Positions 18,425-27,590 of a stretch of 64,000 nt of DNA are shown here, one piece after another. Origin of the DNA: Shinella curvata (GTDB lineage Bacteria > Pseudomonadota > Alphaproteobacteria > Rhizobiales > Rhizobiaceae); contig NZ_JALJCJ010000001.1 of assembly GCF_022899935.1 (NCBI RefSeq), positions 186,001 to 250,000 on the forward strand, written 5' to 3'. Below the pieces are notes generated by a model. The model was not told the origin of the DNA. It saw only the letters and a program-made list of their open reading frames with translations, and did no database searches. Numbering within the stretch: the stretch's first letter is position 1; every line of letters starts with the position of its first letter. Made by a program: the position numbers and the translations under genes.

Positions 18425-18531
18425 AAGTCCCCTCCTCCGTTCCGCATCGCCCCTCTAGATACGGAACATCCGGCAGGTATAGAGCGCCGCATCGATTCCG
18501 CAAAGCCTGAACGCGTCACACAACGTTCGCA

Positions 18532-18559
18532 AACGAAAAAGGCGCCCTTGGCGGGCGCC
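18532..18559 (-). terminator. Rho-independent terminator after the BMP gene
   Basis: A 7-bp stem GGCGCCC/GGGCGCC with a 5-base loop, followed on the minus strand by TTTTTCGTTT. It lies 27 bases past the BMP stop and separates the importer from the GntR gene. Confidence 0.8.
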
Positions 18560-18585
18560 TTTCCGTTTGTTTTGTGCGTTTTCAC

Positions 18586-19656
18586 TTACTTCGGCAGCTG
18601 GTCGTCGACGCCGGCGATGTAGAAGTTCATGCCGAGCAACGTGCCGTCGTCGGACACGGCGCCATCAGCAAGCCAGTCGGAACCGTCCTGCTTCTTGATC
18701 GGGCCGGTGAATGGATGCAGTTCGCCGGATCGGATTTTTGCTTCGGTTTCTTCAGCCAGCTTCTTCACGTCGTCGGGCATGTTGGTATAGGGCGCCATGG
18801 TCAGGATGCCGTCCTTCAGACCGTCCCAAACCTGTTCGGACTTCCATGTGCCGTCGAGCACGGCCTTGGTGCGCTTGATGTAATACGCGCCCCAGGTGTC
18901 GACGATCGCGGTCAGCTGCGTTTCCGGGCCGGCCTTGATCATGTCGGATGCCTGGCCGAAGGCCTTGATGCCGCGCTCGGCGGCGACCTGCATCGGCGCG
19001 GTCGTGTCGGTGTGCTGCGTCAGGATATCGACGCCCTGGTCGATCAGTGCCTTGGCGGCATCGGCTTCCTTGCCGGGGTCGAACCAGGTGTTGGCCCAGA
19101 TGACCTTGACCTTGAAGTCCGGGTTCACCGACTGCGCGCCGTGCACGAAGGCATTGATGCCCATCACGACTTCCGGGATCGGGAAGGAAGCGATGTAGCC
19201 GGCGACGCCCTTCTGCGACATCTTGGCGGCAATGATACCCTGGATGTAGCGGCCTTCATAGAAGCGCGAGTTGTAGGTCGCGACGTTCGGAGCCGACTTG
19301 AAGCCGGTGGCGTGCTCGAACTTCACGTCCGGGAACTTTTCGGCGACCTTGATGGTGGCATCCATGAAACCGAACGACGTGGTGAAGACGAGAGCGCAGC
19401 CGGAGCGCGCCATGCGCTCGATCGCGCGCTCGGCATCCGGGCCTTCCGGCACGCTTTCCAGGAACGGCGTCTCGATCTTGTCACCGAACTCGGCCTGCAG
19501 CGCCTGGCGGCCGATGTCATGCGCCTGGGTCCAGCCGCCGTCGGTCTTGGAGCCGACATAGATGAAGCAGATCTTCGTCTTGTCCTGAGCGCTGGCAGCA
19601 GCGGCGAAACCCAGCACGGCGGCCGATGTTGCGAGAGCGAGAATGATTTTCTTCAT
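18586..19656 (-). CDS. BMP-family ABC transporter substrate-binding protein (probable nucleoside type)
   Basis: A 356-aa exported binding protein with signal peptide MKKIILALATSAAVLGFAAA ending ASA-Q near residue 24. The fold is the periplasmic BMP/Med type (PF02608), whose known members bind purine nucleosides or related compounds. Typical segments are KICFIYVGSKTDGGWTQAHD and the later PIPEVVMGINAF. AGAGGAT precedes the ATG. It is the last gene of the ATPase-permease-permease-binding protein order, 51 bases after the second permease. The ligand is not provable from sequence alone. Confidence 0.88.
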   Translation of the reverse strand: MKKIILALATSAAVLGFAAAASAQDKTKICFIYVGSKTDGGWTQAHDIGRQALQAEFGDKIETPFLESVPEGPDAERAIERMARSGCALVFTTSFGFMDATIKVAEKFPDVKFEHATGFKSAPNVATYNSRFYEGRYIQGIIAAKMSQKGVAGYIASFPIPEVVMGINAFVHGAQSVNPDFKVKVIWANTWFDPGKEADAAKALIDQGVDILTQHTDTTAPMQVAAERGIKAFGQASDMIKAGPETQLTAIVDTWGAYYIKRTKAVLDGTWKSEQVWDGLKDGILTMAPYTNMPDDVKKLAEETEAKIRSGELHPFTGPIKKQDGSDWLADGAVSDDGTLLGMNFYIAGVDDQLPK

Positions 19657-19707
19657 TTTATCCTCTGTGGTTATTAGGAGTGGTCGTTTCCCGTCTTCTT
19701 GTTCTTC

Positions 19708-20628
19708 TCACCGATCGGGCACGAAGGGCTTGCCGAGGCAGGCCGGCGTGTTGATCTGCGTCATGCGTCTGTTATGCGAGATCAGAATGAGTACGACAAC
19801 AGTGGCGATGTAGGGAAGTGCGGACAGGAACTGGGACGGGATACCGATGCCGAAAGCCTGCGCATGAAGCTGGCTGATCGATACCGCACCGAAAAGATAG
19901 CCGCCGGCCAGCACCCGCCAGGGACGCCAGGAGGCAAAGACCACGAGGGCAAGCGCGATCCAGCCACGCCCGGCCGACATGTTTTCCACCCATTGCGGCG
20001 TATAGACCAGCGAGAGCTGCGCGCCGGCAAGCCCCGCACAGGCGCCGCCGAACATCACGGCGAGATAACGCGTGCGGATGACGTGGATGCCGAGCGCGTG
20101 GGCCGAGCCGTGATTGTCGCCGATGGCGCGGATTTTCAGGCCGGCACGGCTCTTGAACAGGAACCAGTTGACACCGATTACCAGCGCGATCGACACGTAG
20201 AAGATGATATCCTGCTTGAAGAGCAGTGGGCCGAGGAACGGAATGTCCGACAGGAGCGGAACGACAATCGGCTGGAGCTTGGTGCCGGACATACCGACAT
20301 AGGGCTCGCCGATCTGGCCGGAAATGCCGAGACCCAGAATGGTCAGCGCCAGGCCTGTCGCCACCTGGTTGGCGACGAGCGTCAGGGTCAGGAAACCGAA
20401 GAGCAAGGAGAAGAGCCCGCCGCCCGCAATGCCGGCGAGAATGCCGATATAGGGCGAGCCGGTCATCTGGGTTGCGGCAAAGGCGATCGCCGCGCCCATC
20501 ACCATCATGCCCTCGACGCCGAGATTGAGAACACCCGCACGCTCCGTCACGAGTTCGCCGATGGAGGCAAGCACCAGCGGCGTCGCGGCGGTGATGACGG
20601 TGAGGAGGATCGCTTCGACGATACCCAT
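19708..20628 (-). CDS. ABC transporter permease, BMP-type importer (second subunit)
   Basis: A 306-aa inner-membrane permease of the simple-sugar/nucleoside class (BPD_transp_2), with about nine membrane spans. The segment ELVTERAGVLNLGVEGMMVMGA is the conserved loop of the family (quoted in two parts: ELVTERAGVL, NLGVEGMMV). Its ATG overlaps the first permease's stop by one base (TGATG), showing coupling. Confidence 0.88.
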   Translation of the reverse strand: MGIVEAILLTVITAATPLVLASIGELVTERAGVLNLGVEGMMVMGAAIAFAATQMTGSPYIGILAGIAGGGLFSLLFGFLTLTLVANQVATGLALTILGLGISGQIGEPYVGMSGTKLQPIVVPLLSDIPFLGPLLFKQDIIFYVSIALVIGVNWFLFKSRAGLKIRAIGDNHGSAHALGIHVIRTRYLAVMFGGACAGLAGAQLSLVYTPQWVENMSAGRGWIALALVVFASWRPWRVLAGGYLFGAVSISQLHAQAFGIGIPSQFLSALPYIATVVVLILISHNRRMTQINTPACLGKPFVPDR

Positions 20629-21722
20629 CAGTGCGCTCCCCCTTCATTGGATTGGCCAAGGCGGGAAAAGACCAGCCGGATCTTGTACTGGATAAGCGTA
20701 TCGCAGGAGAGCACGAAGAAGAGCAGCAGGCCCTGGAAGACGCGGGTGACCTTGTCGGAGACGCTGAGCGTCAGCTGCACGGCCTCGCCACCCACATAGG
20801 TCAATGCGAGGAACAGACCGGCGGCGATGATGCCGAGCGGATTGAGGCGCCCGAGGAAGGCGACGATGATGGCGGTGAAACCGTAGCCGGGTGAAATGAC
20901 CGGCTGGAGCTTGCCGATGGTGCCGCTCACCTCGGCAATGCCGGCAAGGCCTGCAAGACCGCCGGAAAGCAGCATCGAGAACCAGATCATGCGCTTTGAG
21001 GAGAAGCCGGCAAAACGCCCTGCCCGCTCCGACTGGCCGAGCACGGTGATCTCGAAGCCCTTGAGCGTGTAACGCATCATGATCCAGAGGCCGACGGCCG
21101 CGACAATGGCCAGCGCGAAACCGAGATTGGCGCGGCCCGACGCGATAAGTTCAGGCAGGATCGCCTCGGGTGCAAAATCCCGTGTGACCGGGAAGTTGTA
21201 GGCATCCGGGCTGCGCCAGGGGCCACGCACCAGCCAGTCGAGGAACAGCTGGGCGATATAGACCAGCATGAGGCTGGTCAGGATCTCGTTGGTGTTCATA
21301 TGCGCCTTGAGGAAGGCGGGGATGGCGGCATAGAGCGCGCCGCCGATTATGCCGAAGATCAGCATCAACGGCAGCACGAGCGGAGAATGCCAGTCGTGGA
21401 AGACGACGGGCACGATGGCGCCGGCAATGGCGCCGGCGATGAACTGGCCCTCGGCGCCGATATTCCAGTTGTTGGATCGATAGCAGACCGACAGGCCCGC
21501 ACCGATAAGGATCAGCGGGGCGGCCTTGATGGCGATCTCGTGCAGCGACCAAACGTCGAGCAACGGCTCGATGAAGAAGCTGTAGAGCGCCGAACCCGGA
21601 TCCTTGCCGAGCAGTGCGAACATGATGCCGCCGGCCACCACCGTCAGCGCCAGCGCCAGGAACGGCGAGACGATGGAGTAGAGCGTCGATGGATTGGCGC
21701 GCTTTTCAAGTTCAATGCGCAT
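20628..21722 (-). CDS. ABC transporter permease, BMP-type importer (first subunit)
   Basis: A 364-aa inner-membrane permease with about ten spans, partner of the previous entry. The segment YRSNNWNIGAEGQFIAGAI marks the family. Its start overlaps the ATPase gene by 11 bases and its stop overlaps the next permease by one base. The N-terminus has a short cytoplasmic stretch rich in Glu and Lys before the first span. Confidence 0.88.
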   Translation of the reverse strand: MRIELEKRANPSTLYSIVSPFLALALTVVAGGIMFALLGKDPGSALYSFFIEPLLDVWSLHEIAIKAAPLILIGAGLSVCYRSNNWNIGAEGQFIAGAIAGAIVPVVFHDWHSPLVLPLMLIFGIIGGALYAAIPAFLKAHMNTNEILTSLMLVYIAQLFLDWLVRGPWRSPDAYNFPVTRDFAPEAILPELIASGRANLGFALAIVAAVGLWIMMRYTLKGFEITVLGQSERAGRFAGFSSKRMIWFSMLLSGGLAGLAGIAEVSGTIGKLQPVISPGYGFTAIIVAFLGRLNPLGIIAAGLFLALTYVGGEAVQLTLSVSDKVTRVFQGLLLFFVLSCDTLIQYKIRLVFSRLGQSNEGGAH

Positions 21723-23283
21723 GAGCCACCTCGCCTTCCGTCTTGCCGTACATGCCGCCCATCAGGAGGCCGATCTTTTCCCGCGTCAGATCGTGAGCCG
21801 GATAAGCATCCGAAAGTCGCCCTTCGCTGATAACGGCGATTTCGGTGGCGACCTCGAAGATTTCGTCGAGATCCTGACTGATCACCAGCACCGCCGAGCC
21901 TGATTTGGCGAGATCGACGAGCGCTTGGCGAATACGGCTTGCCGCCCCCGCATCCACCCCCCAGGTCGGCTGGTTGACGATCAGCACCGCAGGCTGGCGA
22001 TCCAGCTCGCGGCCGACGATGTATTTCTGCAGGTTGCCGCCCGAGAGCGAGCCTGCGGCCGGGTTCTCACCGCTCTTGCGCACATCCATTGCCTCGGAAA
22101 TGCGCGTGGAGGCGATGCGCACGACGGCCTGTCGGATGATGCCCAGCAGGCCACCGGCCAGAAAGGTCTTCCGGTCGGACTGGCTGCGCGCCAGGACAAG
22201 ATTATCGGACAGCGGCAACGTCGTCACGGCGGCGTGGCCATGGCGCTCCTCCGGCACGAAACCGGCTCCCATCAGACGCCGTGCGGTAATGCCGAGATTG
22301 CCGGCCGCCTTGCCGCGGATGGAAACCGCGGCCGGATCCGCCACGGGATATTCGCCCGAGAGTGCGTCGAAAAGCTCGCCCTGCCCGTTACCGGCAACGC
22401 CGGCGATCGCAAGAACCTCGCCGCTGCGAACCTTGAGACAGACATTTTTCAGGGCGACGGCAAAGGGCGTGCGCGACGGCACGGTAAGGTGCTTGGCCTC
22501 GAGCAGCACGTCGCCCTTGGTATTGGTACCCGCCGCGCTCACCGAGGCGACGTCGCTGCCGACCATCATGCGTGCCAGCGATGCCGGTGTTTCCTTGCGC
22601 GGATCACAGGCACCGGTGACCTTGCCATGGCGCAGCACGGTCGCCCGGTCGCAGATGCGCTGCACTTCCTCCAGCCGATGGCTGATGTAGAGCACCGAGC
22701 GCCCCTCGGCCTTCAGCTTGGCGAGAGTCTCGAACAGCCGGTCGGCCTCCTGCGGTGTCAGCACCGAGGTGGGTTCGTCGAGGATGATGAGTTCCGGATT
22801 CTGCAACAATGCACGCACGATCTCGATGCGCTGGCGCTCGCCGACCGAGAGATCGGCGACATGCGCGTTCGGATCGAGCGGCAGGCCGTAGAGATGGGAG
22901 AGGCGCGAGGCCTCCTCGGCGACTTTGGAAAGCGAAATGCCCGGGCTCAGCGACAGCGCGATGTTTTCGGCCACCGTCAGTGCTTCGAACAGCGAAAAAT
23001 GCTGGAAGACCATGCCGATACCGATGCGACGCGCGGCACCGGGGCTTGGAATGCGAACGGATTCGCCCTTCCACAGGATCTGGCCGCTCGTGGGCGCGAG
23101 AACACCGAAAAGCATTTTGACGAGCGTGGATTTCCCGGCACCATTTTCGCCCAGCAAGGCATGGATTTCACCGGATTTGATATCGAGGTCGATGCCGTTG
23201 CACGCGGCAAAAGACCCGAACAGTTTTGTCAGGCTGCGGACAGCCAGCAACGGGCTGCCCTCGGATGATCCAACGGCTGACAC
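21712..23283 (-). CDS. ABC transporter ATP-binding protein, two fused domains (BMP-type importer)
   Basis: A 523-aa cytoplasmic ATPase with two nucleotide-binding domains. The first (about 12-245) has Walker A GENGAGKST, signature LSVGERQR and Walker B LIILDEPTS. The second (about 265-505) has a degenerate Walker A region (AGVAGNGQGEL), signature LSGGNLQK and Walker B-like LIVNQPTWGVD. This pattern, with the second site altered, is normal for simple-sugar and nucleoside importers. It is the first gene of the importer operon, 51 bases after the quinone oxidoreductase gene. Confidence 0.9.
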   Translation of the reverse strand: MSAVGSSEGSPLLAVRSLTKLFGSFAACNGIDLDIKSGEIHALLGENGAGKSTLVKMLFGVLAPTSGQILWKGESVRIPSPGAARRIGIGMVFQHFSLFEALTVAENIALSLSPGISLSKVAEEASRLSHLYGLPLDPNAHVADLSVGERQRIEIVRALLQNPELIILDEPTSVLTPQEADRLFETLAKLKAEGRSVLYISHRLEEVQRICDRATVLRHGKVTGACDPRKETPASLARMMVGSDVASVSAAGTNTKGDVLLEAKHLTVPSRTPFAVALKNVCLKVRSGEVLAIAGVAGNGQGELFDALSGEYPVADPAAVSIRGKAAGNLGITARRLMGAGFVPEERHGHAAVTTLPLSDNLVLARSQSDRKTFLAGGLLGIIRQAVVRIASTRISEAMDVRKSGENPAAGSLSGGNLQKYIVGRELDRQPAVLIVNQPTWGVDAGAASRIRQALVDLAKSGSAVLVISQDLDEIFEVATEIAVISEGRLSDAYPAHDLTREKIGLLMGGMYGKTEGEVAHAH

Positions 23284-23334
23284 GCTTCCCCTCTTTCCCG
23301 CGATCCCGATCCCCTGCGCCCATTCGGGTCGTTG

Positions 23335-24306
23335 TCAGGGAATGAGCAATGTCGTTCCACTCGTTTTTCTGGCTTCCAGATCCGCGTGCGCCTGCCCGGC
23401 ATTCGCCAACGAATAAGTCTGATTTATATTGATACGCACTTTGCTGCTCTGCACAATATCAAACAGCGAGTTTGCACACGCATCCAGCGCCGCGCGTGTC
23501 GCGATATACGCAAACAGCGTCGGGCGGGTGGCGTAAAGCGACCCCTTCTGCGCGAGCAACCCCATGTTGAATGCCTCAACGGGGCCGGAAGAATTGCCGA
23601 AGCTGACGAAAAGGCCGCGGGGCTTCAGGCAGTCCAGCGACTGCGGGAAGGTGTCCTTGCCGACGGAATCGTAGACGACGTCGACGCCAGCCCCGTTGGT
23701 CAGTTCGCGCACCCGGGCGACAAAGTCGTCCTTTCCGTAGTCGATGACATGGTCATAGCCATGCGCCAGCGCCAGATCGATCTTCGCCTGCGAGCCCGCC
23801 GTGCCGATGACCGTGGCGCCCAGCGCCTTGGCCCATTGTCCCGCAATGAGGCCGACGCCACCGGCCGCGGCGTGGAACAGGATCACGCTGCCGGGCTTAA
23901 CCGGAAAGGTCTGGAGCAAGAGATATTGCGCGGTCATGCCCTTGAGCATCATAGCCGCCGCCGTTTCCAGCGAAATGCCATCCGGCACCTTCACCAGATG
24001 CTTGGTCGCGACGTTGCGCTCCGCCGCATAGGCGCCGTCCGCCGAGGCGTAGGCAACGCGGTCGCCGATCGCGAAATCCGTCACTCCCGCGCCGAGAGCG
24101 GTGACCGTGCCCGCACCTTCCTTGCCCGGAATGAACGGCGGCTCGGCCTTGTAGAGGCCGGTACGGAAATAGACATCGATGAAATTGAGCCCGATTGCCG
24201 CCTGGCGGATCTGGACCTCTCCCGGGCCTGGTGCGCCGAGCTCGACGTCTTCGAGCTTGAGAACTTCAGGTCCGCCAAGCGTGCGGACTACGATCGCTTT
24301 GGTCAT
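23335..24306 (-). CDS. NADPH:quinone oxidoreductase, zinc-less MDR family
   Basis: A 323-aa cytoplasmic medium-chain dehydrogenase/reductase of the Qor type. The start gives MTKAIVVRTLGGPEVL and has GGGAGAA upstream; the frame extends seven codons further but with worse context. The segments GLNFIDVYFRTGLYK and IPGKEGAGTV are family marks, and the nucleotide-binding loop is AAAGGVG near residue 150. No zinc ligands of alcohol dehydrogenases are present. It follows pcs by 17 bases. Confidence 0.88.
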   Translation of the reverse strand: MTKAIVVRTLGGPEVLKLEDVELGAPGPGEVQIRQAAIGLNFIDVYFRTGLYKAEPPFIPGKEGAGTVTALGAGVTDFAIGDRVAYASADGAYAAERNVATKHLVKVPDGISLETAAAMMLKGMTAQYLLLQTFPVKPGSVILFHAAAGGVGLIAGQWAKALGATVIGTAGSQAKIDLALAHGYDHVIDYGKDDFVARVRELTNGAGVDVVYDSVGKDTFPQSLDCLKPRGLFVSFGNSSGPVEAFNMGLLAQKGSLYATRPTLFAYIATRAALDACANSLFDIVQSSKVRININQTYSLANAGQAHADLEARKTSGTTLLIP

Positions 24307-24323
24307 ATCAGTTCTCCCGACAG

Positions 24324-25049
24324 TCACGACCGGCCGAGTTTTGGAAAAGCCTGCAGCACGGCGCCGACACCATAGAGGTAAAGCCCCGTCACCACGACGC
24401 CCCAGACCACCCAGTCCGGCGTGTCGAAATGCAGAAGCAATGCATAGCCGCTGAGAAGAGACCAGAGGAAGAAGACGCCGAGATTGAGCGGCCGCAGCCG
24501 CTGAACGCGCACGGGATGCAAAAAGTTGATCGGCATGAAGGTGAGGAAGACGGAGACGAAAACGATGATCGATGCCGTTAATCCGCTCGCCTTGATGACG
24601 AACAGCGTGAACACCACCATGTTCCAGACGACCGGGAAACCGGAGAAGAAATACTCGTCGGTCTTCATGCCCATATCGGCATAGTAGATGGCGCTCGATA
24701 CCACGATGGCACCGGCGGCCACGAAGGACCAGGGCTCACCGATCATGCCGCTCTGGTAAAGTGCAAAGGCCGGCAGCAGCACATAGGTCACGTAGTCGAT
24801 GACGTTGTCGAGCGTATCGCCGGACCAGTTGGGCAATACTTCCTTGACGCGCACCTTTCGCGCGATCGGACCGTCGATGCCATCGACGAGAAGCGCCAGC
24901 CCGAGCCACCAGAACATATCGACAAAACGGTGCTCCGCCGCCGCCACGACACCGAGGAAGGCCAGGAACGAGCCGGATGCCGTCAGGATATGAACGGAAA
25001 AGGCACGGATTTCCGCGTAGGGCACGCGCTTGTAGTTGAAGAACTTCAT
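24324..25049 (-). CDS. pcs: Phosphatidylcholine synthase
   Basis: A 241-aa integral inner-membrane enzyme that condenses choline with CDP-diacylglycerol, the direct route to phosphatidylcholine known from rhizobia, brucellae and some host-associated bacteria. The CDP-alcohol phosphotransferase signature is visible near residues 56-80: DGIDGPIARKVRVKEVLPNW followed by SGDTLDNVIDY, with the expected Asp residues. About eight membrane spans are predicted. It begins the minus-strand run pcs-qor-importer; no promoter was identified. Confidence 0.92.
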   Translation of the reverse strand: MKFFNYKRVPYAEIRAFSVHILTASGSFLAFLGVVAAAEHRFVDMFWWLGLALLVDGIDGPIARKVRVKEVLPNWSGDTLDNVIDYVTYVLLPAFALYQSGMIGEPWSFVAAGAIVVSSAIYYADMGMKTDEYFFSGFPVVWNMVVFTLFVIKASGLTASIIVFVSVFLTFMPINFLHPVRVQRLRPLNLGVFFLWSLLSGYALLLHFDTPDWVVWGVVVTGLYLYGVGAVLQAFPKLGRS

Positions 25050-25300
25050 TGCCGTTCGCTGTCCATTCCTTGGGGCTTAGATCTCGGCCGCGACCCGCCA
25101 GACACGCCCTCTTGTGCCGTCACGTCAGGTAATATGCATTGATTGCCCGGCACCGCCAGTGGAAATCGGTTGCTCCCCAAGCGCTTCGGTCGCCTGCGCG
25201 GATTCATCCCATGGAAATTGCCTCTTTGCCGGCCTAGTTTGCATCGGGTAGAAGCGCTGCAAATCTGTGGGTAACACGTGGGCTCTTTCGGAGGTCGGTC

Positions 25301-26509
25301 ATGAGGGAATTCGATATTGCGATCGTCGGCGCCGGCCTTGCTGGAAGCCTCGCGGCGCTTGCGCTGTCCGATTCGGGCCGAAGCGTCGCGCTGATCGCAC
25401 CGCCCGCCCGCGTCACAGATGGCCGCACCACGGCGCTGATGGATCAGTCCATCGTGTTCCTGAAGGCGCTCGGTCTCTGGGACGACATCGCCCCGCATGC
25501 TGCGGCGCTTGAGACGATGCAGATTCTCGACGGGACGGCCCGCCTCCTGCGCGCGCCGCCTGTTGCCTTCCGCTCCGGCGAAGTCGGCCTGAGCGCCTTT
25601 GGCTACAATATTCCCAACGCCCCCTTCCTCGACGTTCTCGATAACCGCATTGCCGCCGATGATGGCATCGTTCGCCTGCCGAACGGCGTGACCGCCGCCA
25701 CGGCTTTCGAAAACGGCGTAGAACTGGCACTCGACGACGGCGCGCGCGTGCTCGCCCGCCTCGTCGTCGGCGCCGATGGCCGGAAGTCGAAAATCCGCGA
25801 GAGCGCCGGCATCGCTGTCCGTGCCTGGTCCTATCCGCAGGCGGCGCTCGTTCTCAATTTCTCGCATGACCGACCGCACGGCAATGTCTCGACGGAATTT
25901 CATACGGAAAGCGGCCCCTTCACCCAGGTTCCCCTGCCCGGCCGCCGCTCCAGCCTCGTCTGGGTTCTGCCGCCAAAGGAAGCCGTGCGGCTGAGCGGCC
26001 TGTCGGATGCCGAACTCAGCCAGGCTGTCGAGGCGCGCATGCAATCCATGCTCGGTAAGGTCGCCGTCGAGGGCGGTGCGCAGAGTTTTCCGCTGTCGGG
26101 CATGACGGCCGATCGTTTCGGCAAGGGCCGCATCGCCCTGGTCGGCGAGGCTGCGCACGCCTTTCCGCCGATCGGCGCCCAGGGTCTCAATCTCAGCCTG
26201 CGCGATATCATGGCTCTGAAGGACCTGCTGCAAGCATCCGAGCCCACTGCCTATGATGCGATTGGTGACCATTTCGACCGCAAGCGTCAGGTGGATGTCC
26301 GCTCACGCACGCTCAGTGTCGACCTGCTCAACCGCTCGCTGCTGTCGGATTTCCTGCCCGTGCAATTCCTGCGTTCGGCGGGGTTGCATCTCCTCTCGGC
26401 GCTCGGTCCTCTGCGCAGCGTCGTCATGCGCGAGGGTATCGAGCCAGGCGGTTCGTTCAAGGCGTTTCGCGATACGTTACGGGAACGGATCGCCCGCAAG
26501 CAGGCCTGA
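25301..26509 (+). CDS. UbiH/UbiF-family FAD-dependent monooxygenase
   Basis: A 402-aa flavoprotein hydroxylase. The N-terminal dinucleotide-binding motif is IAIVGAGLAGSLAAL, the DG motif is VVGADGRKSKIRESAGI near residue 155, and the second FAD motif is GRIALVGEAAHAFPPIGAQG. These place it with the ubiquinone-ring hydroxylases; alphaproteobacteria often use one broad enzyme (UbiL) here, so the exact ring position is not decided. It overlaps the convergent AEC gene by 33 bases. The 250 bases upstream hold no gene. Confidence 0.85.
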   Translation: MREFDIAIVGAGLAGSLAALALSDSGRSVALIAPPARVTDGRTTALMDQSIVFLKALGLWDDIAPHAAALETMQILDGTARLLRAPPVAFRSGEVGLSAFGYNIPNAPFLDVLDNRIAADDGIVRLPNGVTAATAFENGVELALDDGARVLARLVVGADGRKSKIRESAGIAVRAWSYPQAALVLNFSHDRPHGNVSTEFHTESGPFTQVPLPGRRSSLVWVLPPKEAVRLSGLSDAELSQAVEARMQSMLGKVAVEGGAQSFPLSGMTADRFGKGRIALVGEAAHAFPPIGAQGLNLSLRDIMALKDLLQASEPTAYDAIGDHFDRKRQVDVRSRTLSVDLLNRSLLSDFLPVQFLRSAGLHLLSALGPLRSVVMREGIEPGGSFKAFRDTLRERIARKQA

Positions 26510-27439
26510 TTTGATGAGATAGAGCAGCACCGTGACCGTCGCGACCGACAACACCGTCGTGATGAGGATGGTTGCCGACGCCCGCTCCTGCCAGACATTG
26601 TATTGCTGGCCGATCACGAAGACATTGGTCGCCGTCGGCAGGGCAGCCAGCAGCACGGCTGTAAAAACCCAGACCGGATCGAAATTACCGGCCAACCCGA
26701 GCACGAGATACATCGTCACCGGCAGCAGCAGGAGTTTCGCCGGCACGATGTAGCCGATCTCGACCGGCACGCGCTTAAGCGGCCGAAGCGCCAGTGTCAC
26801 CCCCATGGCAAAAAGGGCGCAGGGCGCTGCCGCCTGGGCCAGATAGTCGATCAGCCGCTGCAATGGCGCCGGTGCCTCAAAACCGGCAAAAGCGGCGACA
26901 AAGCCGGCCGCCGTCGCGATGATGAAGGGATGCGTGACGATTTTTCTCGCGACACCGGCAACGATCTGCAACGGCGCCTGCTTTTCTCCGCCGCCCAACG
27001 CCATCAGCGCGGGCGCGACCATGAAATGCAGCATGTTCTCGAAGCAGAAGACCAGCGCGACCGGCACGGCCGCCGGCTCGCCGAAGGCCAGCAGCGCAAG
27101 CCCCGGCCCCATGTAACCGATATTGCCATAGGCGGCCGCCAGTCCCTGGACCGTTGCCTCGCCTATCGTCGCGCGCCGCAGGACGAGGCCGATAGCGAAG
27201 ATAAGGCCGAAAACGAGATAGGTTGCGCTGATATTGGCAACGATGAAGTCGATACGCGTCAGCTGCTCGATCGGCGTCCTTGCCACCAGCTTGTAGAAAA
27301 GCGCCGGCAGCGCGATGTAGATGATGAATGTATTGAGCCAGCCAAGCGCCTCGATCGGCTGTTTGGTGATCCTTGCAACCACATAACCCAGGAGGATCAT
27401 GCCGAAAAAAGGCAGAACCAGTCCGATGATGTCAGCCAT
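26477..27439 (-). CDS. AEC-family transporter (auxin efflux carrier family)
   Basis: A 320-aa inner-membrane protein with about ten spans in two inverted halves, the AEC/Mem_trans pattern. Marks include a Pro-rich broken helix early (YIALPALFYKLV) and AAYGNIGYMGPGLALLAF. Bacterial members move malonate, malate or other organic acids; the substrate here is unknown. It converges on the UbiH-family gene and overlaps its end. Confidence 0.85.
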   Translation of the reverse strand: MADIIGLVLPFFGMILLGYVVARITKQPIEALGWLNTFIIYIALPALFYKLVARTPIEQLTRIDFIVANISATYLVFGLIFAIGLVLRRATIGEATVQGLAAAYGNIGYMGPGLALLAFGEPAAVPVALVFCFENMLHFMVAPALMALGGGEKQAPLQIVAGVARKIVTHPFIIATAAGFVAAFAGFEAPAPLQRLIDYLAQAAAPCALFAMGVTLALRPLKRVPVEIGYIVPAKLLLLPVTMYLVLGLAGNFDPVWVFTAVLLAALPTATNVFVIGQQYNVWQERASATILITTVLSVATVTVLLYLIKSGLLAGDPFP

Positions 27440-27483
27440 GAGCCGAAGCCTGCTCCCGCTCTGTTCCGAGGATGATATCCCGA

Positions 27484-27590
27484 CTAGAGCATTTCCGGTG
27501 AACTCTGGTTCACCGGAAATGCTCTAGGATTTTGTTTTTACCGCATTATCCGACGCCGAAGCAAAGTCGCTTCGACTGGAAATGCTCTAG
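27484..27590. repeat. RIME-like palindromic intergenic repeat
   Basis: A 107-base element. Its first part is a perfect 20-bp inverted repeat (27484-27503 with 27508-27527, starting CTAGAGCATTTCCGG) around a 4-base loop. The second part holds a smaller palindrome, CGAAGC/GCTTCG (27557-27574), and ends with the same GGAAATGCTCTAG. The size and two-palindrome form resemble the RIME1 elements described in rhizobia. Its final CTAG supplies the stop codon of ccdA. It lies between two minus-strand genes and could form a stable RNA hairpin. Confidence 0.75.

Noticed and set aside
18574-20799. Plus-strand frames opposite the BMP and permease genes
   Set aside because: Antisense shadows of well-supported genes, with low-complexity translations.
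23284-23334. A riboswitch upstream of the importer
   Set aside because: Only 51 bases lie between the quinone oxidoreductase stop and the ATPase start; no aptamer could be recognised.
25046-26272. A 408-codon minus-strand frame opposite the UbiH-family gene
   Set aside because: The plus-strand gene has both FAD motifs and a proper start; the minus frame has none.
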